Below the pieces are notes generated by a model. It searched no databases and had not been told where the DNA came from. It was given only the letters and a program-made list of their open reading frames with translations. A DNA stretch of 64,000 nt, from NCBI RefSeq assembly GCF_016859285.1, contig NC_053414.1:5238017-5302016 (forward strand), in the 5' to 3' direction. Within the stretch, counting starts at the first letter, position 1. Every line of letters starts with the position of its first letter. This DNA is from Xiphias gladius. Taxonomy: Eukaryota > Chordata > Actinopteri > Istiophoriformes > Xiphiidae. The translations under genes and the position numbers were made by a program. This document shows, piece after piece, positions 37,001 to 47,824 of the stretch.

Positions 37001-40000
37001 ATAAAATAGTGTTTGTGTAGGAGTAATCACCAGGTCAGTGACCATGGCATGATGTTTCCACCGCCAACTGTGTTTGCTGGAGCGTCCTGCCAAGCTGGAG
37101 GCACCGACTCTAGGAGCAGGGCGAGTGTTTTTCCTCTACGCCGCCTGAACACCCCCGGGCGGGTTGTTTTTGACGTGATTAGGAAATGAATGAGCAGGAA
37201 GGTATTGGATGCGGTCTGGATAATCCCACCGCTAACTCTGACCTGGTCTCAGTCAGCCACAAGTATGACAATACAAAAAGAAATGAATCTTCGCAGAGGA
37301 AATTCCTGCATATTAAACGAAAACATGAACTCAGTACACAGTGACTGTAAACTGTAAACGTCCCCCTCTCCCTTCGCTGCCTCTGTCTTTTTCTTTCAGT
37401 TTTTATCTTGCATTTTCTTTATCTCCACACCAACTCTGCGTGTTTGTGTCTTGTTTAATATATGTTTGGAAAAATAAGATATTCCCTGACTCCCCCTCCT
37501 ATTTAATCTGCCTGTAATAATGTCCTTTCTTCTGAATTCTCCCCTCCCTCCCTCCACAGATGAACTTTATATGACCCCTCTCTCCCTCCTCATCCAACTC
37601 CTTGTCTGCCTCCTCAGCCCTGCCCTGATTTCCTTCTATTCAGCCTTTCATCCTGGTTCCCTCCATCTCATCTTCGGTTTTTTTTCCCCCTCTGCTTCCC
37701 TCCATCCTTCCTTCGTTTATTCCATCACGACACTGTCCAAAGTAAACCCGTTGAAAGGAACCAGTCGACTGAAAAAATAAGTTCATGACCTACGATTTGT
37801 GTTGTGAACAGTATATAATCCTCAGGGACATCTTTTAAATGCCCTTAAATGTAAATCTACATTGTATGAAGGCTTATTATGGCAGCTTCCTCAGAGGTTT
37901 GATTTGTAAAAGGTCATCTTCAGTACGGTACATTGTGTTCCGCTCGGAGAGAGTTGAAATCAAATGCTCCCTGACATTTCAAAAATAAAAAATGCAATGA
38001 CTCTGCAAATAAGACCAGTTGCTTTCGATTTCAGATTCGATGTTTTTCTCAATGTATCCTTCGCTCTCCACGTCGTCCACAAAAAGGATGAGAAGGTCGA
38101 CATTAAATGCACCAAACACTCAGAAAAACGATCTTGACAAGGCTAAGGAAACGATTTACAAACCCTGAAAACCTCTCGGAATGCCCACTCGTGGCTGATC
38201 AAACTATGCCGAAAGTCTCTGGGGCTCTAACTTGATGCAGAAGATGCGTAAGTGGAGTCTGATACCTGGAGGCCAGCTTGTTCTTCTCCTTACGGGACCG
38301 GGCACGGGCCACGGCAGGTAGGTCGTTGACTGGGCCCATGCCGTCGATGGCAGCGTTGAGCTTCTGCAGCTGCTCCCCGATGTTGTGGAGCTTCTGGGGG
38401 TTTGGCGTCAGGTCGCTGGCGTCCGTCTTCCGGGCTTTGCGGCGCCCTTTTTTACCTGAACAAATGGACAAACTCAGATTTTCAATCCGTTCAGGTTCGA
38501 CCTCTTTGAACCGCAACAGTGTCTCTCGGCCCAAATGTGTGCTGTGCAGACAAACATTGTTCAGATCCAACTAACTTTGTCTTAAAGTTCTTGTCAAGAT
38601 CCCAAAATCTCCCAAATCTAAAGCTGGCTCTGTTACCCATAAGTGTGCGCAAATGGATGTACCAGACATCCAGATTTGTTTCCATTTAATTTAATAGTGC
38701 AGCTACAAAAATGGCCTCCTAGGCTTGATTATCTCACTGAAATGTTAGAGGAAGCAGTTACAGAATATATACCACTTAAATCTTGTTAAACGGTCATTGT
38801 TGAGGCACTAGTTTGGTTTTATTGTATTGGATTACCGTATCATATACGACAGTACTGCAGAACAGCAGTGGAGCCGAGCTGCTGCACAGCCGGAGAAGTG
38901 CCTGACGCAAGATTTACTTATCAGGGAGATGCTGAAAAATTCAGATTTTGACATAAAAGTTGTATGTAGGGCAGACGCCTGAGGGTCCCGATCCGTTCCG
39001 TGTCACACGAGAGGAGAAGAAATGGGACACTTTCAGCTGCAGTGTGAATGTCGTTTTGAGGGCTTCTGCTGGGACAAGGCTCTCAGGCAAGGGAGCCTCA
39101 CGCTTTCAGTTGCAGCTTCACCTCTCTGTGATTTGGGCTGCAATTACCAATCAGTCTATTAATGAGCCCTCGGATGAATCAGTTATGCGTTAATGTTGAA
39201 TTGCGTAGTTCGTCCGACTGACAGTCAAGAAGTAACAACAATACATAAACGGTTTTAAACATTTCAACTTGATAAGTGAGTACATTTTTGGGGCTTGTTT
39301 AATGTTTTTCTTTTTTCTAATGTTTTTCCATAAATAAAGTGCCTTGTTCATTGATTGATCTATCAATGGTGTCATCGTCGCTGCAGTGTTCTCACCCTCT
39401 CTGCGGTACAGTGTGCTGGGTAGAGTGCTGGAGCTCCAGGACAGAGACCAGTGGACGTCCCCGCCCAGCTTCTTCTTTGTGGCCGACTCGCGAGCGCGCC
39501 TGTACTCCCAGAAACAGCGACGCTTCGATGGGCGCTCACCCAGCTGCCTGGCTGGCTCTGCCTCCACCTCCGCCTCTGGAGGTACAAACACGCACGAAAA
39601 CACACAGAACTTTGAATTTGCAAAGTGATGCAAATGCAGCAAAGGCTTTGCAACTGTGGCACAAATCTCCTGGAAACTTTGTTCTATAATATCAGTGTAG
39701 CGGACTGGATTTTCAGAGGTGAAATAGCTGATAGAAATGTTCTTAAATTCAGGAAACCAAACAAAGAGGCCTTAATTGACACTACTCAAAACAAGACTTT
39801 GTAAGCCATTTATAAAACAAGAACAAGGGTCTGCAGCTTAAATGGCTAATGAAACGTCAGAAAACAAAACTGTTGGAAGAATGAAAAAGACGGATAACTT
39901 TGCTATTTTTAAGCTCTTTACCAGTAACTGGGCACAAAAAAAAGTTTGGCTTGGGAGAGAAAATCATCAGGATTCACTCCCTGGGAATTGTAACTAACCA

Positions 40001-41384
40001 GAACAAGTTCTTTAAAAAAAATACAGCTATTATTTATCACAATATCTTGTGATATTGTGATAAAGCCAAAGTATTGTGCAAATTAAGTGGGAGCCATGCA
40101 AAGTCTCAGGGTTTCCTTAACATGATTAAAAATGATCCTCTGGGGTCCACGAATGTTTCTACCAAAGTTAATGGCTCTCCCTCCAATATTAAATCCGTAT
40201 TTCACTCTGAACCAAAGAGGGAGCGACGTCTCCCTGAGCCATGATGCTAGTGTGGGCAAAGTGAGATCAATTTCTCCACGTCTGCAACTCAGACCTGTGA
40301 CTCTCCGGTCCTAAGACGGCTTTACTGTCAGCAGATTACAAAAGATGTCTTCTCTTTTGCTCTGTTTCACTGATCTTATCTTCTGTTTGTACTTGACTGT
40401 CATAATTACATGCGCCTACGTCTAAAAGTGACAGATCTGCTGAACCGTCAGAAAGTTGTTTTTTTTTAACCTCTGATTTCCCTGTGATAATACATTTCTG
40501 ACTTCTTATCTCCCTCAAATTCACCAAAGCAGAGATACCGAGCAGGTTTTAGCTTCCTCTGCTGTATTTGCTTTGATTCCACAGCTTCATAATGACAGTT
40601 CAACAAATACAGTTTTCATAACCGTATATTTTCGGCCTGCAGCCGCTAATATTCAATGAATACTGAATTCTGAAAAAGAAAAATGAAATATTCAATCAAT
40701 CTCCGTTTGTATGGTCAAAGACATAACAAATACTGAATGGAACCTAGTCCAGATGTTGCGTCAGGACCACGTGAGATTTGGGACCAACCATAGACCACCA
40801 GTGGTCCACTGATCCAAATACAGAATCTGTATTCCAGGCCTTTGTAGCGTTTTATTATGAAGAAGACTGAATCTCATCCATTACTACGGAGGTGGACAAC
40901 ATTGACGGCAATAAAGAAGAAATTTAACAGAAGGGGAAACAGCCTGTATCTCAATGTGACAGATGAACCCTAATCCTAACTGACAGGTATTAATGTTTAC
41001 GTTTGCCTGGTATGAAATCATGTTGCGAACCCTAATCCAGGAACGCATGCTGCACGTCCCTATGACAAAGCCACCACCAGCCATAGCTGTATGCATGTAC
41101 GCTGCTTCCGAGGCAGACACCTACACGAACGCACAGACGTCACAGAATATTAGCCTCAGGCGCGCAGAGCCATGAATAATGGCATCATAAATAATTCAAC
41201 ATGCGGGGCTCCGCCAGCAGGAGGAGAGACGAGACGACTCTTCAAATCCACCAGAGCTGCGTTCAAAAAAAATGTCAAAAGGAAAAACACGCCGAAGATA
41301 ACAGCAACTGGTAGGATTAAATCACCTGAAAGTTAATAACCATGAAGTCCTATCCTAGCCATTAGCCCGGGCTTTCCAGCCCCC

Positions 41385-41431
<47 letters not shown>

Positions 41432-44400
41432 CCAGATGGCTTATATAACATAATGTCGCCTGGTCCAGTCTGCAGATAGCGCCATTGTCTGCACTCTCCC
41501 TTAAACTCAGTCTCTTGCTCCATGGCTCAGTTTTATACACACACACCATAAAATATGCTCTTCAATCTTCTGTCCTATCTCTCTAAACTCACTCAACCTC
41601 CATCTTTCTCTACGAACACACACACACACTCACTTTTATATCCATCACACAGTCATGTGCGATCACCATGGGCTACCGGTAAGAATAGCTCGACCGGGCA
41701 AACACACACACACACACACACACACACTGCCGCAACAATGGAGGGCGACAATGGTGTCTCGCAACCGTCGAAATATGACCCAGGCGGGTCATTGAGAGCC
41801 AGCCAGCAACCTCTCCATTGCCTTGCAACAAGACGCCTGAGATTTGTTTATCTGGCGCGAGGACGACCAGACACAGAAAAGAGCCTGGGAAAAGATGGTA
41901 ATCTGAAGTGAAGTCATTTTATATACGCGTTATCTAACACACATGTTTATATTGAGTGTCCTGTAGTCTGGACATGAAATAACCTCCGACATGTCCGGGG
42001 GTTTAGCTGTTGCTCTAAGCTCATCATCGGTTGACCAAGCTCGAGTTCATTAATGTGGAATTAGCCGGCTTAAATGTGCTAATGGTCATATTAGAAAAAT
42101 GTGAGACTTTCGCCAAGAAGCTTACGATTCGGTGATTGTTCTTGTCCGTATATTCATGAGCGAAACATCTAAAACAAGTGAAGAAATAAACGTGTACCCT
42201 GGTGATTTATTAATGTACTCCCATATAGTTGGCAGATTCACGAGACACAGCGGAGAAAATCAAAGCAGCCGAGGCTGATATATCCTGACTTTTTAAGTTT
42301 CTGGCACAGGTCAAGCTCCACAGACGCTGCATCGTACACTTCCCACAATGCAACCTGACAGCGTCTTCCATTAGAGCCTCCGTGCCTGGTAAATGCCCAC
42401 ATCTTTCCAACTTAACGTCCCAGTTTGCAAAGCAAGCGTTCTGTTCCAAATTTGTTGTCGTCCAGAGCCGCAGGAGACATTGTACGACAGTTTTCTTTTT
42501 TTGGGGGGGGGGGTTCTTTGGTTTTTGTTTTTTTACAGGCTATGGATCAAGAAGTAAGTGGCTGGTTTTTGTTGCAGATCCAGGAATTTTCTTAATGATT
42601 CTTAACGTTGGGTGATCGAGACTGCGGTTACTGGTTCTGACAAAATGAATCATGGACACAAAAAAAAAAAAAAAAAAAAAGATTTTCTAAATGATTTTCT
42701 ATCACTATACCTTTTTTTTATGCAGATCTGATTTCAGAGGATAGATTTAAAGGACTGTGCAGCCTCCGGGGAGATATTCATTGGCCGTGCTGTAGCCAGG
42801 GTTTTATAAATATTTAGGTCATGATTTCGCCAATACCTCGACCAAACTAGCAAGAATAAAATTCTGGTGGAGGAATACTGAATTCTCTATTCATTTTTGG
42901 TCACCAAAAACTAGTCAAATTTAATTATACTGGTTCTAAAAATACCGGAATATAATCATAGAAGGGCGATTATCCCCAGGTAGCAGTCTCCTGCAGTGGG
43001 CTCCGCCCTGTGCACTTCTCCTCCTTAAATTTACATTAAAACGGTGCAAGTGTGGGCGATACAGTCAAAATGGTGGAGAAAAATCTGCTCCGAGACTTTT
43101 TAGGTTACACTATGATCCGCTGACAAACCCTGATGGCTTGCTGATGTGGCGAATTTATGTAATTTTTTTTTTTGAATAGTTTTTGAATTCTTGTAATTTA
43201 TTGCTCTTTCTGCTCGGTGTGCCCATGTGCCGTGTGGTGTGTGGTGCGCGTCAGCAAGTGTCAAGTGTCCATGTATGTCGACACTCGTGAGTGCATGTTG
43301 TGTTGTTGTGAGACTGTGACTAGAGATAGATGAACAGGCGGGGAAAGCAAATGCGCCTTTGGGAATGAACGAATTGGGTAAGTAAGCGAGTCCGAGAGTC
43401 GCTAAGTCAGTCGGTCGGTTTTTATATGTTTGTTTAGCAGTCATCTTCGAGCTCACATATCAAAACATATGAAGGGAAATGCTTTTTTTTTAAGCAGCCA
43501 ACTTCTTCCTTGCGGGGTGGAGAAGCAAAGTACGTAGGGAGGTCAAAGGTCAAAGCTTCAGCACCAGGAAAACAGCTTGAATACTGCGTACAAGGGCTGC
43601 AACTAACCACTGTTCTCATTACTGATTTATCTGCCAGTTATTAATTACCTGTCTATAAAAAGTCAGAAAATACAGAAAAAAAATGCCCAGTTTCCCAGAG
43701 ACCACGGTGACAGCTTCAAACGTCCAAAACCCAACAACAACCAGATTAGTATCACGTCTCCTAAACAGGGGAAAGCAGCAAATGCTCACATTGAGGAAGC
43801 TGGAACCAGCAAATGTTTTGCCTGAAGAAAAAAATAAACTCAAACAATCAATCAATTATCAAAATGGTTGCCGATTTAACCGATCGAGTAATTGTTTCAG
43901 TTCCAGTGCGTGCCCTCGGTGCTTGTGAGTGCAAGATAAGGGAGCGAGAAAGAAATAATGAGGCAAGAAAAAAAACATCGTTTTTTTGATCGTGAGCCAC
44001 CAGCTGAATGCCGTAGTCTGGAGCTGGCATGTTTATGTTGCTTTTGAAGCCGCATAAAAAGCGAGTTTTACTGTAATGGTTGTTTAACAATCTGTACCGA
44101 CTTTTACAACCTATTTAACCCCCCCCCCCAAAAAAAAAGACAAGAGCAGGGTTGCTGTTACAGATGGTATTTGAATAGATGAAGAGACTCCAACCCCCAA
44201 AGCCATTTCATAACAGTACGACCGTAGCCACTGAAGCAGGGTTTTGTCCAGGAATTACACCCGCAACTTCGGTATTTAATGTGCCTCTGCTCAGCCAACC
44301 AAGTTGGACAAGGCGGTCTGAGGTCTCGTCTGGACCTGAGACAGATTCAAATGGTTTCCATGTGGGCAGATGGGCTGCTGGCAGCGCTGCGAGGAGCTGA

Positions 44401-47400
44401 GATGTCCTCGCCATGCAGATACAGACAAACTCAAAGCAGAACTCACCACACTCAGTTTCTGAGGAGCTGGAGAGTTCAGCCTCCACCGCCGTCTCCTCCG
44501 TTCCCTCCTCTCCTTCTTCCGCCTCTTCCTCCTCCTCTTCCTCTTCCTCCTCCTCCTCCTCCTCCTCTTCCTCCTGCTCCTCGTCCTCCAGATCTAGCTC
44601 AGTCTTGGCCTGGCTCTCCTCCCTGCCCCGCACCTCCTGCTGCGTCTCCCCCGCTCGCACCTCCTCTGTCTGAGAGTTGTCCCCTCCCTGGCTCAGAGAG
44701 TAGTTGTGCTCCTCGCTGCAGTGCTCTAGAGCCAAACCGGCCGCCGCCGCCACCGCAGCCACTTCCTCTTCCTCTTCCTCCTGTGCCACTTGATACACCT
44801 CCACCGTATGCTGCCTCGACATCCCCCCATCCTGTCCTCCTCCCGCTGCTCTTCCTGCAACACATAACCCCCTCTCTGTTGTCGTGGCAACAGATACGCG
44901 CCCCTCCTCCCTCCCTGCAGCGGTGGCCTGGACTTCCTGGGTGACCGGAGGTGCTGCGTGTCTGTTCCTCCTCCTCCTCTCCTCCTCCTCTTCCTCCTCC
45001 TGCTCCTCCCGGCTCCTCCCCCAGCGGCCAATCAGGACGGCGTCCTCGGAGCAGGGCAGCAGCTCCCCTCCCACCCCGAGGCCCAGCTTGGTGTAGCGAG
45101 CCATCTCGTCCAGCGCGGACACGTCCCAGCGCTCCGGGTGCAGGTCCTCACCGAAGCCCCCGTCGTCCACCAGGTCGCTTAGCAACTCAAAGGGCCGTTT
45201 CCTTGGCGATGCCGGGGAGCCCAGCATGAGGAGCACGCTCTAAAGGGGACAGAGATATACTTGAATATGGCTGAGTTTTACCATTGATTGCATTTGTGAC
45301 ATTGCTCCTCCACTATATTACATGTCAGCATGTACCCTTCATATAACAGGGGGAAGTCAGTAATAAAACATTTGCCTGGTGCTTTGTAAATATACTCGTT
45401 GTTCCAGGCAGCTATTAATCTTTAATCTAATTATCTATACCGACAGCTGCAAAATCAGAGGGCTCTCTCTGAATGCCTGTGTGCTTAGTACTGGCAAAAT
45501 CAGTCATGCTGTGCAGCTAGACGGGCCAAGACAGATTCCCCCGTGACGTGACGTCACAGTGGCCTGTTTAATAAATCAGGTAGGTTCTCGCTCATGCGAC
45601 GTTTATGAGTCCAAACTGCGCGCAGAGCTGATGGAGCCCAGTAACCGCAAACGCAGCTCCATGCGCAAAAACTCCAGAGATGCACTCTTAAGACTGCAAA
45701 GAGTCTCTCCAGACTCCAGTTGATTAAAGGAGTTCGAGCAAGTGCCCTGAAATACTTCAGGCAATGGGGGCTGTAATTGTCACTGCTGGATGGGACTAAA
45801 ATCACTGACAAGCATGTACACTGTAATCTTAAACTCACCAGACCTCCCATAGAGGGACCGATCCTGCCGGATTGGAGATGAATTGATTTTTTTTTTCTTT
45901 TTTCCTATCAGTTCTGGGCCTCATGGACTGATTTATAACCGACACACCAGGTGATTGCAATTAGCTTCATTTAGGCGGCTGAGCAGCTAACTGCTTAACC
46001 AACTGGTTGTGTCCTGACTTCCATGTTCCAGAATAACCAGCCCGGAGAGTCCCGGGCAAATATCCGCCGTTGGCCCCCTTTCGAAATTTTCAATTGCTTT
46101 CAAGGTCTTGATCGGCGAAATCCGAAATCACGCATTAAATAGACAAAATGTTTCGCTTATGGTCGTGAAGTAGAGGTCTTCAGGTCGCAAAGTTTTCACC
46201 CATTTCGTAACGTGCTCACGGAAAACCTTCCCAGACCCGTCTCGGGGATGTTATGCGGAAGGTGTAAAATGAATGAATTCCATTTAGCGGCCTGGGTTTC
46301 GGGGTCATGGCTTACACGGACACTTGAATAGAACAGAACCATCGTTTTAGTGTATTAGTGGGTAGTAAAACCTGTGCTCTTCCTACTATAAAAATCAAAA
46401 TGACCTCTGTGGAAAAGGTCTTTATCAAAATTTCAAAGTTTTTCACTGCCGGCCCCCGTACGGTGGGTTTCCATCCAAATGTAGCACAACCCTGAATCAG
46501 CTTTTGAGAAAATCAACAAAAGAAAATTAACTTGTCCGTTTACTGCTGTTATGCGAACATTAGGAGTCGATTAGTCAAGATAAACCGGCTCTGTGGCGCT
46601 AATTCTCCAGTCGGGCGCCACTAAAACAACAAGACGACACAATGAAAAGAGCCCCAGTCAAACCTCAAATAGTGAAAAACAATGTAGGAAAAGTGATGGA
46701 AATGTGTGTGTTTCATGGCGTGTTACAGTTTCCTTATCGCTCCACGAAGATCTGATGTTCTTGTCTGGTGTTTTTTTTCAGTCTCCTCAGTGGTCACATG
46801 CTTCATGTATGTCATGATTTATTTGCTGAGCCTGTTTCCGTTGCACTTTGTCACAGTTTGCTTTCCTCAATGCACTAACTTTCCCAACCACAGCCAAGTA
46901 TAAAAAAAAAATTTTTTTGCAACATTTTAAGATCCGGTGTTTCGACTCGTTTTTTTTTTTTAATGCGCAAATTGAAAATGCACAGAAACATAACAGGTGA
47001 ATGGAAAACCACCGATTGACCGATTCATACGTAACATGCCAGGGGAATGCAATTAACTGCAATTAGGCAGCCGTTAAGGACCCCTGCCAGATTGATCAGT
47101 TCGGGAGTGCACACATCTACTGGGCCCCATTTTTTAATTTCCAACGACTTTCAAGGTCTTGTTTGTTGACATCCAAGGACTCCGCCTTGTTTTTTAAGTA
47201 AGGCAGGACACTGGTCAAAATCAGAAATCACAAGACCTTCCCTTATTATTGTGAAGTCATGATGAGAACTCAAGCCTTCCACGGGATGTGCATGAATCCT
47301 GGGCTTCAGCAAGGACTCTCAGAATTCTACTAAAAAATAAATGTGTGCTCTTAAAAAGCCACCAGCTAATTTCCCCAGATAATTAAAGGCTGTATTTTGC

Positions 47401-47767
47401 TGTTCTCAAATAAAATAACATTCACAAGGACATTCAAAGCCCTTGGGAAGTCTCACTATGAGCCACGTTACTCGTGGAATTTTGTGGCTCTCTCCATCGT
47501 GTGCTGTCTCACCTGGTCGTACTCAGTCCTGCCCCCTTGTGGCGACATGGCCAGAGGGTAGGGGCTCAGCAGACCCCTGTGTCCCCCGTAGGCCTCGCCA
47601 AACGCAGGCTCCATCCCATTCATACCCGGCTGAGAGGGAGGAAACACAGACAGACGGACATAGAATTAGATACGTATCCGACAGGCGAGGCCACGAGGAG
47701 CATCATTCAGACGCGACGGGTGAGAACGGCCGCAGTTTCGGCGATGTTCCTACTTTACCTGAGGCAT
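31095..47767 (-). CDS. crebrf: CREB3 regulatory factor-like protein (8 coding exons, complete)
   Basis: CREBRF is a nuclear bZIP-like regulator that destabilises CREB3 and affects stress and energy use. Coding exons, 5' to 3' on the minus strand: 47767-47759, 47629-47513, 45239-44447, 39575-39396, 38455-38266, 35164-35091, 31553-31425, 31210-31095. Every border is GT-AG and phases agree; 1608 nt, 535 residues plus stop. Seen: N-terminus [17 protein letters not shown], close to human MPQPSVSGMDPPFGDAF; a DDGGFGED...DEMARYTKL block (~67-94); EEHNYSL at 218-224; an acidic tract with 17 consecutive Glu (265-281); KRRCFWEY at 324-331; DLTPNPQKL at 381-389; a bZIP basic region with N425 and R430, [32 protein letters not shown]-terminal block [15 protein letters not shown]. 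It is ~100 residues shorter than human CREBRF and diverged outside the C-terminal half, so it may be a paralogue of the standard gene. Confidence 0.92.
32735..33075. repeat. Teleost GATTAATCG-type dispersed repeat, in crebrf-like intron
   Basis: Starts at CCAGAGCTGGAACGATTAGTTG, contains GATAATCAATTAATCATTTC and a T-rich centre, and ends with ATAGACTAAACGATTAATCG and AATAATTGTTAGTTGCAGC. Start and end are roughly inverted. Same family as the copies at 15077, 43582 and 51385. Confidence 0.7.
33395..33430. repeat. GA microsatellite
   Basis: A run of GA units in the intron between the last two crebrf-like coding exons and the exon at 35091-35164, followed by purine-rich DNA to ~33500. Confidence 0.85.
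36412..36823. mobile_element. MITE-like element with ~50-bp inverted ends
   Basis: The left end starts TTAGCCTAGCTTAGC and continues through GGAGGCAAGGTGAAAACTGCTAGCCT to 36461. The reverse complement of 36775-36823 starts with the same 15 bases and continues GGAGGCAGGTGGCAACTGCTAGCCT. The two ends match over about 50 bp with few changes. The 310-bp interior has no ORF. It lies in a crebrf-like intron. Target-site duplications were not resolved, so outer limits may shift by some bases. Confidence 0.7.
41388..41428. repeat. CA microsatellite
   Basis: About 20 perfect CA units following a short C run, in a crebrf-like intron. A second CA tract lies at 41702-41727. Confidence 0.95.
43582..43905. 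repeat. Teleost GATTAATCG-type dispersed repeat, in crebrf-like intron
   Basis: Starts CAAGGGCTGCAACTAACC, has CTGTCTATAAAAAGTCAGAA in the centre-left, and ends with GATTTAACCGATCGAGTAAT and TGTTTCAGTTCCAG. Same family as 15077, 32735 and 51385. Confidence 0.65.
44527..44577 (-). repeat. crebrf: GAG/GAA trinucleotide repeat coding the polyglutamate tract
   Basis: On the minus strand, 17 consecutive GAG/GAA codons (mostly GAG) follow a CAG, with further acidic codons on both sides. The long pure GAG stretches make the tract prone to length change while staying in frame. Confidence 0.85.
45544..45556. promoter_or_regulatory. Full palindromic CRE overlapping a second CRE-like site
   Basis: TGACGTGACGTCA: a CRE-like TGACGTGA at 45544-45551 overlaps a perfect palindromic CRE, TGACGTCA, at 45549-45556. 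It lies ~310 bp upstream of the large crebrf-like coding exon (45239-44447), in moderately CpG-containing DNA. A CREB/ATF site is clear by motif; activity is unknown. Confidence 0.5.
45955..46385. repeat. Intronic duplicated segment, copy A
   Basis: Blocks such as GCAATTAGC...TTAGGCGGC, TTCAATTGCTTTCAAGGTCTTG, AAATCCGAAATCACG and TGTGCTCTT recur in the same order in 47045-47365. The copies are diverged and the family is unknown. Confidence 0.4.
47045..47365. repeat. Intronic duplicated segment, copy B
   Basis: Carries GCAATTAACTGCAATTAGGC, CGACTTTCAAGGTCTTG, AAATCAGAAATCACA and GTGTGCTCTT in the same order as copy A at 45955-46385. Confidence 0.4.
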
Positions 47768-47824
47768 GCCCGGTTGCAGGAGGGTGTCAGGTCGCGGTCA
47801 CAACGTCGGTTGAAGCGAGTTCTG
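47759..47824 (-). other. crebrf: crebrf-like exon with end of 5' UTR and start codon
   Basis: The acceptor TGTCTTTGCAG precedes 47824 (minus strand) and the donor GTAAAG follows 47759. The exon carries ~57 nt of 5' UTR and only the first three codons, Met-Pro-Gln. A 129-bp intron then joins Pro-Gly-Met. The joint reproduces the human N-terminus MPQP, which confirms the start. Confidence 0.8.

Noticed and set aside
44279..44944. 221-codon proline-rich plus-strand ORF
   Set aside because: It is the antisense shadow of the acidic, GAG-rich crebrf-like exon.
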